A stretch of 32,393 bases of DNA from assembly GCA_001657385.1 (NCBI GenBank), contig LYSZ01000010.1, forward strand, positions 1 to 32,393, given 5' to 3'. Below, one piece after another: positions 9,056 through 16,779 of the stretch (position 1 is its first letter; each line of letters starts with the position of its first letter). Origin of the DNA: Parvularcula sp. BBD 1991-13 (GTDB lineage: Bacteria; Pseudomonadota; Alphaproteobacteria; Caulobacterales; Parvularculaceae). The notes beneath the pieces were generated by a model. The model saw only the letters and a program-made list of their open reading frames with translations. It made no database searches and was not told where the DNA came from. The position numbers were made by a program, and so were the translations under genes.

Positions 9056-9109
9056 GAAGCTCTCTTTTCTGTTGTCGCTTGCGGTTCTTGTTTCACGGGC
9101 GGCGGCGGC

Positions 9110-9895
9110 TCACGCCGCATGACGCCCGGTCATGAGGGTCTCAAGGAACGCGGTCAGATCATCCGTCATGTGATGAATGTGCTCCGGGCCGCCATCCGCA
9201 TGGTCGTCCGGGCGGGCGGGGCGCTTGGCGTGCGGCTCGTCCGCCAGCCACGCCGCGTCGGAACACACAAGCACCGTGGTCATGCCCAGCGCGTGCGGGG
9301 TTTCGAGGTTCTGGGCCAGGTCCTCGAACATCGCCGCCCGGCCGGGATCGATGTCATGGTTTTCGAGGAATTTCTCGTATGGCGCGCGATGGGGTTTCGG
9401 CGTGTAGCCCGCGGCCTTGATGTCGAAGACCTCGTCGAAGAGGTGATAGACGCCAAGGGCCCCGGCGACGTTCTCGGCATGCCGCGCCGAGCCGTTGGTG
9501 TAGATGAACTTGCGTCCCGGCAGGGCGGCGATCGCCTTTTCCAGGCTTTCGTTCCTGCGGATCGGCGCCAGGTCGATGTCGTGCACATAAGCCATGAAGG
9601 TTTCCGGGCAGACGTCGTGCTCGTGCATCAGCCCGCTCATGGTGGTGCCGTAATCGACGTAATACTGTTTTTGCAGGCGCCGCGCCTCGCCGTGATCGAG
9701 ATCGAGCCGCTCGCGGATGAACTGCGTCATGCGGGCGTCGATCTGGGCGAAAAGCCGGCACTCGGCTTCGTAGAGCGTGTTGTCGAGGTCGAAGACCCAG
9801 TTTTCGACATGGCGGAAATCGACCGTCGCGACGGCGTCGTCCTCGTTCTTGCTTGTTCGCGTTTTCATCGCACCGTCACTGGGTCGCGCTTTCAC
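9110..9895 (-). CDS. HAD-family pyrimidine 5'-nucleotidase
   Basis: This 261-residue protein is of the SDT1/PHM8-like HAD type. Motif I is FDLDNTLY (nucleophile D36 and acid/base D38). Motif II is the YTNGSARHAENV segment (about 132-143). The Lys motif is in GYTPKPHRAPYEKF, and motif IV is AAMFEDLAQNL. The helical cap between motifs I and II (YYVDYGTTMSGLM) is typical of pyrimidine 5'-nucleotidases, which dephosphorylate UMP/CMP-type nucleotides. Genes of this type often lie next to dapD in alphaproteobacteria. The GTG at 9895 lies next to a 14-bp tandem repeat; ATG 9868 nine codons later is an equally possible start. Confidence 0.88.
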   Translation of the reverse strand: MKARPSDGAMKTRTSKNEDDAVATVDFRHVENWVFDLDNTLYEAECRLFAQIDARMTQFIRERLDLDHGEARRLQKQYYVDYGTTMSGLMHEHDVCPETFMAYVHDIDLAPIRRNESLEKAIAALPGRKFIYTNGSARHAENVAGALGVYHLFDEVFDIKAAGYTPKPHRAPYEKFLENHDIDPGRAAMFEDLAQNLETPHALGMTTVLVCSDAAWLADEPHAKRPARPDDHADGGPEHIHHMTDDLTAFLETLMTGRHAA

Positions 9896-9923
9896 TGGGG
9901 GGCCTTCATTGGGGGGCCTTCAT
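9896..9923. repeat. 14-bp tandem repeat, two perfect copies
   Basis: The unit TGGGGGGCCTTCAT occurs at 9896-9909 and again at 9910-9923. The pair spans the stop codon of the DUF1036 gene (9920-9922) and the bases immediately before the GTG start of the nucleotidase gene. A duplication here would move the start region relative to the upstream stop. Confidence 0.9.
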
Positions 9924-10933
9924 TGCGTGGGGGCGTCGGCGGCGAACATTTCCGGCAGAAAGTCGAAGGTCGCCGAGGATGCGCCGCCGATCTCGAAGCG
10001 CCGGAACACGGCTTCGTCAAGGGACTGATCCGCGCAGCCAAGTTCGCTGGTCGCCTCGAACATGGCGGGGTTGACGCAGAGCGGCTTGTCGCCGCCGACA
10101 AGGGCGCGCTCGCGCAGCCCCTCCTCGATCGCGGCGTATACGTAGTAATGGTCGTGCTCCAGTTCGCCCTTGATGATCTTGGCGCAGTCGCCGGGTTCGA
10201 CCCGCCACCAGCCGCGCGAGCCGTAGACTTCCTCCTCGCGCGGTTCGGCGACGGCGCTCCAGACCGTGTTGTCCGTCTTGTTGCAGTAAAACAGGCCGAG
10301 CTTGGCTTCGCGCGCATTGGCGTCCTCGATCAGCGCGTCGATCAGCGCGTCGTCGATGCCGGAGCCTTCGGCGAGCCCTTTTTCCCGGCGATAGGCGTTG
10401 AGCGCCCGCTGGGTGGCGCGGCCCATGGCGCCGTCGACCCGGATCGAGTCTTCGCCGATGTCGTTCAGGAGGCGCTGCACTCCCGCCACCTCCGCGGAGT
10501 AGACGTTGTAGATGTCCGATTCGGTGAAATCGCTCTGCCACACGCCGTTCGCCGCCTCCGTCACCTGCACTTCATAGAAATTGCGCTTGCGCAGGGGCTC
10601 GTCGCGGCAGACGTCCTGATTGCGGATGTTGAAGAAGCCTGCGTTCTCGACGCACAGGCCGATTTCGCCGGACCAGGTTCGCAAAGGGCCTTTGTGGCCG
10701 GAGATCGCTTCGGCGTAGACGTAATAGGGTCCGGGATTGGCGCGTTCGGTCAGCACCACCTTGCACTGGCCGGGGCGCAGGCGCCACCAGCCGCGGGTGG
10801 CGAGGCGGTCGCCGTCCACATAGCCGATGGCCGCCGACAGGACATAGCTGGTCATGTTGCAGAAGCTGTATTTCGCGTCGGCGCCCGTGGTGCTGAACGC
10901 CAGCGCGAAAAGAGAAAAAAGGATGAGACGCAT
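9920..10933 (-). CDS. Exported protein: DUF1036 / peptidoglycan-binding-like / DUF1036
   Basis: The 337-residue protein starts with a signal peptide (MRLILFSLFALAFSTTGADA, cleavage near 20). Two homologous units follow. The first has FCNMTSY (24-30), RGWWRLRPGQC (47-57) and YYVYAEA (70-76). The second has FYCNKTDN (215-222), RGWWRVEPGDC (240-250) and YYVYAAI (263-269). These are DUF1036 features, with paired cysteines. Between them, GVQRLLNDIG...VDGAMGRATQRALNAYRREKGL (151-187) resembles a PG_binding_1 fold. An envelope location is likely; no enzymatic role is evident. ATG 10933 precedes the signal peptide. The open frame continues far upstream only as the antisense of priA and is not coding. 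Confidence 0.82.
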   Translation of the reverse strand: MRLILFSLFALAFSTTGADAKYSFCNMTSYVLSAAIGYVDGDRLATRGWWRLRPGQCKVVLTERANPGPYYVYAEAISGHKGPLRTWSGEIGLCVENAGFFNIRNQDVCRDEPLRKRNFYEVQVTEAANGVWQSDFTESDIYNVYSAEVAGVQRLLNDIGEDSIRVDGAMGRATQRALNAYRREKGLAEGSGIDDALIDALIEDANAREAKLGLFYCNKTDNTVWSAVAEPREEEVYGSRGWWRVEPGDCAKIIKGELEHDHYYVYAAIEEGLRERALVGGDKPLCVNPAMFEATSELGCADQSLDEAVFRRFEIGGASSATFDFLPEMFAADAPTQ

Positions 10934-11002
10934 TGCGATTTGCCTGCAAACGACCAAAAGAGTGAACGTTAATTCAGCCGAAACCGGGGCCCGGATCAAG
11001 CG

Positions 11003-13348
11003 TTGACATCGACACCGCCCGATATGCCGCGCGCGCCTGAACGCGAGGATGCGGTTTCGCCCGTTTCCGGCGGCGACCGGGCGGGCCGGACGCGATGCGT
11101 CAAGGTCCTGTTTCCCCTGCCCCTCGACACGGCGTTCGACTACGCCCTGCCGCCGGGCGCCGCGCCTGCGCCGGGAACGTTCGTGCGCGCGCCGTTCGGT
11201 CCGCGCCAGGCGGTCGGCGTCGTCTGGTCGGCCCCGTTCGAGGCGCCCGGAGCCCGCGACGACGCTGACGCGGCCAGCGCCGACGCAGCCAATGCCGGCG
11301 CAGCCAATGCCGCCGCGCGCCGCCGGCTGAAGAGCGTCTCGGAGATCATCGACGCGCCGCCGCTGACGTCGGCGTTGATGGACTTTATCGACTGGGGCGC
11401 CGGCTACGCGATGGCGCCCAGGGGGTCCGTTCTCGCCATGACCATGCGGTCCGGGGACGGGCTCGCCGCGCCGCCGACCCGCCGGGGCTATGTCGCGGCC
11501 CCCTCCCATGCGGCTCCAGCGCGCATGACCCCGCAGCGCGAGGCCGTGCTGGCGGCCGCGCGCGCCGCCGGCGACGGCGCGCCCATGTCGGCGGGCGATC
11601 TCGCCAGGGCGGCGGGCGTCAGCGACGCGGTGGTGCGCGGTCTCGCCAGATCCGGCGCCCTGCGAGCGGTCGACGTCGACGCCGACGCGCCCTTCGCGGC
11701 GCCGGACCCTGCCCTGCCGGGCAAGACGCTCACCGAGGATCAGGCTCACGCGGCGGCGGTCGTCGCCGACATCATCGCCCAGGACGCGCACAAGGCGATC
11801 CTGATCGACGGCGTAACCGGTTCGGGCAAGACGGAAGTCTATCTCGAAGCGGCGGCGGCGGCGCTGGCGCGCGACCCGTCGGCGCAGGTGGCGATCCTGC
11901 TGCCGGAAATCGCCCTCACCCTGCCGTTTCTCAGCCGCGTGGAGGCGCGCTTCGGCGCCGCGCCCGCGCCGTGGCATTCGGAAATGACGGGAGCCGCCCG
12001 GCGCCGGGTCTGGCGGCGCGTTCTCGAAGGACAGGCGCGGATTGTCGTCGGCGCCCGCTCGGCGCTGTTCCTTCCGTACAGGAATCTGAAGCTCGTCATC
12101 GTCGACGAGGAGCATGACGGGGCCTACAAACAGGAAGACGGGGTCGTTTATCACGCGCGCGATTTCGCCGTCGCCCGCGGGGCGCGAGGCGGATTTCCCG
12201 TGGTGCTCGCCTCGGCGACGCCGTCGCTGGAAACCGTCGTCAATGTGGACGAGGGACGCTACGCCGCGGTCGGCCTGCCGGCGCGGGCGAGCGGCGCGGC
12301 GATGCCGCAGATCGACCTCGTCGACATGCGCGAGCATCCGGCCGATCCTGGGGCGTGGCTGTCGCCGGTCCTGAAAAAGGCCGTCGACGCGACCCTCGAC
12401 GCCGGCGAGCAGAGCCTGCTCTTTCTCAATCGCCGGGGCTATGCGCCGCTGACCCTGTGCCGGCGGTGCGGTCACAAGATGACTGCGCCCAATTCCGACA
12501 CCATGCTCGTGGAGCACCGCTTCGAGAACCGCCTTGTGTGTCACCACACCGGCTTTTCCATGCCCAAGCCTTCGGCCTGCCCCGCCTGCAACGCGGTCGA
12601 CGCGCTCGTGCCGTGCGGGCCGGGCGTGGAGCGTATCGCCGAGGAGGCGGCGTCGCGCTGGCCCGACGCGCGCATCGAGGTCTTGTCGTCGGACACGGCG
12701 GCGAGCCCGGCGGCGATGCGCGCGGTGCTGGACGCCATGGCGACGGGGGCGGTGGACATCCTGATCGCGACGCAGGTGGCGGCGAAAGGCCACCATTTCC
12801 CCGGTCTCACCCTGGTCGGGGTGGTCGACGCCGATCTCGGCCTGTCGGGGGGCGATTTGCGCGCGGCGGAGCGGACGTATCAGTTGCTTAGCCAGGTGAC
12901 CGGCCGGGCGGGCCGGGCGGCGACGCCGGGACAGCGTCGCGGGCGGGCGCTGTTGCAGACCTACCAGCCGGACGCGCCGGTGCTGCGGGCCATGGAGCGG
13001 GGCGACCGCGACGCCTTTCTCGCCGCCGAGGCCGAGTCCCGTTGCGCCTATGGCTATCCGCCTTACGGCCGGCTCGCGGCGGTGCTTTTGCGTTCGGACA
13101 GGGAGGCGGCGCTGCACGAGGCGGCCCGCGCGCTGGCGGCCGCGGTTCCGAACGGCGACGGGGTCGAGGTGCTCGGACCGGCGCGGGCGCCGATCTACCG
13201 GCTGCGCGGGGAGGCGCGCATGCGGTTCCTGGTCAAGGCGCGCCGGGACGTGAACCTTCAGGCCTTTATAAAAGACTGGTTCGCCGGGGTGAAAACGCCG
13301 TCCGCGGTGCGCCGCGTGGTCGACATTAATCCGTATTCGTTTCTGTAA
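11003..13348 (+). CDS. priA: Primosomal replication protein N' (PriA helicase)
   Basis: PriA recognises stalled forks and reloads the replicative helicase. The 781-residue protein shows the N-terminal 3' DNA-binding domain (KVLFPLPLDTAFDYALP, near residue 33). Next come Walker A (GVTGSGKTEVY), Walker B DEEH (in VDEEHDGAYKQEDGVVYHARDFAV), and later helicase motifs (ATQVAAKGHHFPGL, QVTGRAGRA). The zinc segment keeps CRRCG, a single C in CHHTG, and CPAC, but the second CxxC pair and one further Cys of the eight-Cys E. coli pattern are missing. I believe related alphaproteobacteria share this. TTG 11003 is the longest start; ATG 11024 is an alternative. There is an Ala-rich insert at about 85-110. 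The gene is divergent from the DUF1036 gene by 69 bases. Confidence 0.95.
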   Translation: MTSTPPDMPRAPEREDAVSPVSGGDRAGRTRCVKVLFPLPLDTAFDYALPPGAAPAPGTFVRAPFGPRQAVGVVWSAPFEAPGARDDADAASADAANAGAANAAARRRLKSVSEIIDAPPLTSALMDFIDWGAGYAMAPRGSVLAMTMRSGDGLAAPPTRRGYVAAPSHAAPARMTPQREAVLAAARAAGDGAPMSAGDLARAAGVSDAVVRGLARSGALRAVDVDADAPFAAPDPALPGKTLTEDQAHAAAVVADIIAQDAHKAILIDGVTGSGKTEVYLEAAAAALARDPSAQVAILLPEIALTLPFLSRVEARFGAAPAPWHSEMTGAARRRVWRRVLEGQARIVVGARSALFLPYRNLKLVIVDEEHDGAYKQEDGVVYHARDFAVARGARGGFPVVLASATPSLETVVNVDEGRYAAVGLPARASGAAMPQIDLVDMREHPADPGAWLSPVLKKAVDATLDAGEQSLLFLNRRGYAPLTLCRRCGHKMTAPNSDTMLVEHRFENRLVCHHTGFSMPKPSACPACNAVDALVPCGPGVERIAEEAASRWPDARIEVLSSDTAASPAAMRAVLDAMATGAVDILIATQVAAKGHHFPGLTLVGVVDADLGLSGGDLRAAERTYQLLSQVTGRAGRAATPGQRRGRALLQTYQPDAPVLRAMERGDRDAFLAAEAESRCAYGYPPYGRLAAVLLRSDREAALHEAARALAAAVPNGDGVEVLGPARAPIYRLRGEARMRFLVKARRDVNLQAFIKDWFAGVKTPSAVRRVVDINPYSFL

Positions 13349-13448
13349 CGATTGTTTTGGCGCCGATATTGCCTTCAAAACCGATGCGGTTAGGCTGGAT
13401 TTAATGATTCGCCGCTGTGATGGCGAAAAAAATACGGGGGCTTTCCTG

Positions 13449-14042
13449 ATGTTTCGAGCGTTTGGGTGCGCTGCCTTTTTCCTTTGGGCGCTGACGGCGC
13501 CGGTCTGCGCGCAGACCGGCGAGGCGGCGCGGGACGAAACGGCGCAAGGCGGGTCCATCGTCGACGAGTTGCGCGTGGGCGTGTTCGCGCAAGGCTGGGG
13601 CAACATCGGCAAGGACAAGGAACAGGGGGTCGGCTTCAATCTTGAGACAGCCTTCGTCTCGCCGGGATTTCTCTCCGCCGTCGGCTCGCCCCGTCCTCAT
13701 CTCGGCGTGACGATCGCCAGCGATTCAGACGCGACGAACCAGGTCTATTTCGGCCTTGAATGGCAGGCCTATCTGAAACGGCGCCTGTTCGCCTCGGTCA
13801 GTCTTGGCGGCGCGGTTCACGACGGGGAGACGAAGTACACGGAAGTCGTCGATCGCCCGCGCCGGTCCAACACGCTGTTTCTCGGCTGCCGAGCCCTGTT
13901 CCGCGTCGCGGGCGACATCGGCTATGACGTCTCCGAGCGGGTGCGGCTGTCCGTTCATATGGCGCATATCTCCAACGCCAATCTGTGCAGCGTGAACGAG
14001 GGGCTGGACCATTTCGGCGCGCGGCTCGGCTACCGCTTCTAG
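13449..14042 (+). CDS. PagL-like lipid A 3-O-deacylase (acyloxyacyl hydrolase family)
   Basis: The 197-residue product has a signal peptide (MFRAFGCAAFFLWALTAPVCAQ). Its alternating beta-strand pattern and C-terminal GARLGYRF, ending in an aromatic residue, are typical of small outer-membrane barrels. The MAHISNANLC segment matches the PagL active site: H173 and S175 correspond to the catalytic His-x-Ser of Pseudomonas aeruginosa PagL, followed by Asn-Ala. Twelve residues on, where PagL has its catalytic Glu, there is D187 (NEGLD). PagL removes the 3-linked acyl chain of lipid A, reducing endotoxicity. ATG 13449 was chosen because it opens the signal peptide and follows a GGGGG ribosome site; ATG 13404 would add 15 unlikely residues. 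Activity is inferred. Confidence 0.75.
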   Translation: MFRAFGCAAFFLWALTAPVCAQTGEAARDETAQGGSIVDELRVGVFAQGWGNIGKDKEQGVGFNLETAFVSPGFLSAVGSPRPHLGVTIASDSDATNQVYFGLEWQAYLKRRLFASVSLGGAVHDGETKYTEVVDRPRRSNTLFLGCRALFRVAGDIGYDVSERVRLSVHMAHISNANLCSVNEGLDHFGARLGYRF

Positions 14043-14096
14043 AGCGTGTTGCGGCGAAAGCGGATCACCGGTCTTTTCGGGTCGCAACGCGGGCTC
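14041..14096. repeat. Imperfect palindromic intergenic element
   Basis: GAGC (14042-14045) and GTTGCG (14048-14053) pair with CGCAAC (14083-14088) and GCTC (14093-14096). GAAA faces a TTTTC run inside. The GAGCG...GCGAAA...CCGGT...TTTTCGG layout resembles the interspersed palindromes found many times in rhizobial and related genomes. It starts directly at the PagL-like gene's stop codon and could act as its 3' hairpin. Confidence 0.5.
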
Positions 14097-14116
14097 CGCC
14101 TGGGAATCCAGCGCCC

Positions 14117-14154
14117 ATTGTGACCAGTGCAAATTGTGACCAGCGCAAATTGTG
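14117..14154. repeat. 16-bp tandem repeat (two copies plus 6 bases)
   Basis: ATTGTGACCAGTGCAA (14117-14132) is followed by the same 16 bases with one change (14133-14148). ATTGTG then starts a third copy (14149-14154). It lies in the spacer between the convergent PagL-like and S9 peptidase genes. Confidence 0.9.
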
Positions 14155-14224
14155 GATCGCGTTGAGCGCAACTGGCTCTGGGACGCTCGCGGCGGACCCG
14201 GTTTCCTGCGCCCTCCGCGCGCCG

Positions 14225-16348
14225 CTACCCGCCGATATGGGCGTCGATGAAGGCGATCGAGCGGCGCAGCATTTCCGTCCTCATCTCGCTGGTGGAAAGC
14301 CAGTGGTCCTCGCCCGGCAGTTCGACATAGTCGTGCGGCTTGCCGGCCTCGCGCAGCCTGTCGCGCATGACGACGCTCTGACCCGAAGAGACGACGGTGT
14401 CGTCTTCGCTGTGGATCAGCAGCACCGGAGCCTTGATGTTCTCGACCAGATTGACGGGACTGCGGGCCTTAATCTCCGCCGCGTCGCGGAAGCGGTCGCC
14501 CACGCGCACGCGCAGGATATCCTCCGAAAACTCGCTCGAGCGCGACGCCGACCCGACCAGGGCCATGAGGTCGCCGATGCCGTTGACGCTGACCGCGCAG
14601 GCGTAGAGATCCGGCGTCATGGCGGCGCCGGCGAGCGCGGCGTAGCCGCCATAGCTCGCGCCGACGATGCAGATGCGCTCGGGGTCGGCAAGCCCGTCGT
14701 CGATCAGCCGCCGCACCCCCTCGGTGATGTCGTCCTGCATCCGGCTTCCCCATTCGCGATGGCCGGCCGAGCGGAAGCCGCCGCCATAGCCGTCCGAGCC
14801 GCGGAAATTCGGCTGATATACGCGATAGCCGCGGGCGGCGTAGAAGAACGACCACCAGTCGAACGCCTGGCTGTCGCGTATCTCCGGTCCGCCATGAGGC
14901 AGGACGATGAGCGGCATTTTTCCCGCCCGGGCGTCCTTGGGCGAGGTGAGATAGCCCGGAATGTCCAGACCGTCCGAGGCGGTGTAGACATAGGGTTCCT
15001 TGAACGCCGCCGGCTTTGCGTCGAGCGCTTCGTAGCTGGCGGCGATCATGTCGAGGCGTTTGGCGTCCCGGTCGAACAGGAAAAACTGTTTGGGATGGTC
15101 GGGATACGTCGCCTCGACGATCATGCGCGACATATCGGACGATTCCGACACGATATGGGGCGAGGCGTTGGGCAGCGCCCGGTCGAGACGCGCCACAACC
15201 CTGTCGGTCTCTTCGGTCAGATAGTGGATGCGCGGCAGATGGTCCGTGTAGAAAACGCCGATCACCGCCCCGCCCAGCGGTTCGTAGGAGATGGAGTCGA
15301 TGTCATATTCGGCATGGCTGAAAGCCGTGCCGATCGTCTCCCCGGTTTTAAGGTCGATCCGCACCAGCGAGCGCTTGTCGCGGTCGCCATAAGTGGTCGC
15401 CAGGGCGTGCGTCTGATCGGGGGACAGGCCGTGGAAGACAAGCGGCGCCCCGCGCCCGCGCGGCTGGTCGCGCTCCATGAGCAGGCGGAAGCGCGACCCG
15501 TCGGCTTCCCTGACGTAAACCCGCCGCTTTTCGGTCTTGCGGTCGTAGTCGACGCGGATAACAGCGTCGCCGTTCTTGTTGACGATCCAGTTGACGGTGT
15601 CTTCCTCGCCGCCCTCGATCTTGCGCCTGCGGCCGTTGTTCAGATTGACCTCGAACAGCGCGAGCTGAAACGGGCGCTTCCCCGACAGGCGCGAGCCGGC
15701 GCCTTCATTCGCGGTGTAGCCGCCGCGCACTGCGTAGCGCGAAAAGATCGCCCGGGTGGGATCGTCGGCGCGCACGGCGAGAAAGTCGCCGGCCGAGGGT
15801 AGGAGGTAGCCCGCCTCGTTGCCGAACAGCATCTCAGCCTTGCCCTTGCTGCGCGAGATCACCAGCCAGCGGAAAAATTCCAGCGTTTTCAGCCCATTGG
15901 TCGTATTCACCGTGTCCGATGCCGACAGCAGCAGCAACAGGTGCTCGTCATTGGCCCAGTTAATGCCGCGCGCGTCCTCGTCGCCGACGGCGACGCCGGT
16001 GGGCGCGGCGTCGGGGCGCTCCAGATCGTAGATCAGCACCGCCTTGCGCGCGCCCACATTGCGAAGCGTTGCGACATAACGGCCGCTGGGCGAGATTTTC
16101 GCCTCGGTCACGTCCGGGAGCGCGCCGTAGAGCGCCGGATCGGCGCCCGGTTCGCCCCCGTCGACTTGCGCCGCCGCCGCGCCGATCGAAAGGCGCAAGG
16201 CCAGGAAAAGCGCGATCGCGACCGCGGCGCATCTTCCGGACCATGTCTCCGCAAGCGTTCCAGCCTGCGGGCGGCGCGCCGCCGGCGCCGTCGCGCGATG
16301 CGCCCGCACACGACCCCGCACACTATAAGGTATAAAATTGTACGCCAT
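14225..16348 (-). CDS. Exported S9 family (prolyl oligopeptidase-type) serine peptidase
   Basis: The 707-residue protein has an N-terminal hydrophobic stretch (about 41-60, ending GAAAAQ) after a long basic leader, so it is probably exported. Residues ~70-440 show WD/propeller-like repeats (ISPSGRYVATL, NGDAVIRVDYD, LSPDQTHALATTYGD). The alpha/beta-hydrolase domain follows. Its catalytic Ser is S565 in GASYGGYAAL, Asp is D650 in HSEDDTVV and His is H682 in GEDHWLS. FRGSDGYGG and LPHGGPEIRD mark the oxyanion region of S9C/acylaminoacyl-peptidase-like enzymes, which cleave short peptides. ATG 16348 was chosen because GGAAGGGG lies 6-13 bases upstream; an earlier in-frame ATG at 16408 lacks this. 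It is divergent from the ATP synthase operon. Confidence 0.9.
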   Translation of the reverse strand: MAYNFIPYSVRGRVRAHRATAPAARRPQAGTLAETWSGRCAAVAIALFLALRLSIGAAAAQVDGGEPGADPALYGALPDVTEAKISPSGRYVATLRNVGARKAVLIYDLERPDAAPTGVAVGDEDARGINWANDEHLLLLLSASDTVNTTNGLKTLEFFRWLVISRSKGKAEMLFGNEAGYLLPSAGDFLAVRADDPTRAIFSRYAVRGGYTANEGAGSRLSGKRPFQLALFEVNLNNGRRRKIEGGEEDTVNWIVNKNGDAVIRVDYDRKTEKRRVYVREADGSRFRLLMERDQPRGRGAPLVFHGLSPDQTHALATTYGDRDKRSLVRIDLKTGETIGTAFSHAEYDIDSISYEPLGGAVIGVFYTDHLPRIHYLTEETDRVVARLDRALPNASPHIVSESSDMSRMIVEATYPDHPKQFFLFDRDAKRLDMIAASYEALDAKPAAFKEPYVYTASDGLDIPGYLTSPKDARAGKMPLIVLPHGGPEIRDSQAFDWWSFFYAARGYRVYQPNFRGSDGYGGGFRSAGHREWGSRMQDDITEGVRRLIDDGLADPERICIVGASYGGYAALAGAAMTPDLYACAVSVNGIGDLMALVGSASRSSEFSEDILRVRVGDRFRDAAEIKARSPVNLVENIKAPVLLIHSEDDTVVSSGQSVVMRDRLREAGKPHDYVELPGEDHWLSTSEMRTEMLRRSIAFIDAHIGG

Positions 16349-16535
16349 AACAGTCCCCTTCCGCACATACAATACTTGATCCGTCTTCCATTGTTGAAAG
16401 GGGTTCAAATATTTTCAAGTAATAAAGCCGGTGTTCGGCTGAGAATCCCGACCCGGCCGCTGCTTGCGGCGCGCCCCGGAACCTGCGGTCAAGACGCCGC
16501 GCCCCAGAAAGTGCGTCCCGGCGCCAGCATCGCCG

Positions 16536-16591
16536 TCTGGCCAGTGCGGTTTGGCCAGTGCGGTTTGGCCAATGCGGCCCGGCAAGGGCGG
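16536..16591. repeat. 14-bp tandem repeat, three copies plus one degenerate copy
   Basis: Units at 16536-16549, 16550-16563 and 16564-16577 follow TYTGGCCARTGCGG. A fourth at 16578-16591 (CCCGGCAAGGGCGG) keeps 9 of 14 bases. The array is about 190 bases upstream of atpH. Confidence 0.88.
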
Positions 16592-16680
16592 GATTTTCGG
16601 CGCCGCACTTGCCGCACGGCCCTGTTATTGCGTTGCCGCGGGGGGCGTGCTACGCCCTCGCGAAATCTTGTGCGGGGAGC

Positions 16681-16710
16681 TTGTTCCGATCAATCAAAGC
16701 TCTCTATCTG
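16681..16710 (+). promoter_or_regulatory. Candidate promoter of the atpHAGDC operon
   Basis: TTGTTC (16681-16686) and TATCTG (16705-16710) are separated by 18 bases, about 70 bases upstream of atpH. The match to sigma70-type hexamers is only moderate. Confidence 0.3.
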
Positions 16711-16779
16711 TCAGTTATTCCAACGGGTTGTGCGCCGATTGTCCTGTCGGCGACCGCATCATAGGAGCCCCGCTGCGCC

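Larger units (their letters stand above)
16349..16779. other. Divergent spacer between the S9 peptidase gene and the ATP synthase operon
   Basis: No credible gene was found in these 431 bases. The part nearest the peptidase gene (16349-16440) is A+T-rich and likely holds its promoter. The middle holds the 14-bp tandem repeats. GGGCGT-GCT-ACGCCC (16643-16657) is a perfect six-pair hairpin upstream of the candidate atp promoter. AGGAG (16763-16767) is the atpH ribosome site, 12 bases from the ATG. Confidence 0.6.

Noticed and set aside
13408-13433. Hairpin TTCGCC-N8-GGCGAA followed by A-run after priA
   Set aside because: The tail is A-rich on the plus strand, and on the minus strand the T-run precedes the stem. 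It fits a terminator in neither direction.
10934-13639. Very long minus-strand open frame continuing upstream of the DUF1036 gene
   Set aside because: It is antisense to priA over its whole length, Arg/Pro-rich and without domain pattern. The true gene starts at the signal peptide (10933).
16434-16456. CGGCTGAGAATCCCGACCC, like the start of a TPP riboswitch
   Set aside because: The essential second block (AACCTGATC-type) is missing downstream, and the adjacent genes are ATP synthase and a peptidase. It was considered because of the thiaminase gene, but no TPP riboswitch is seen near that gene either.
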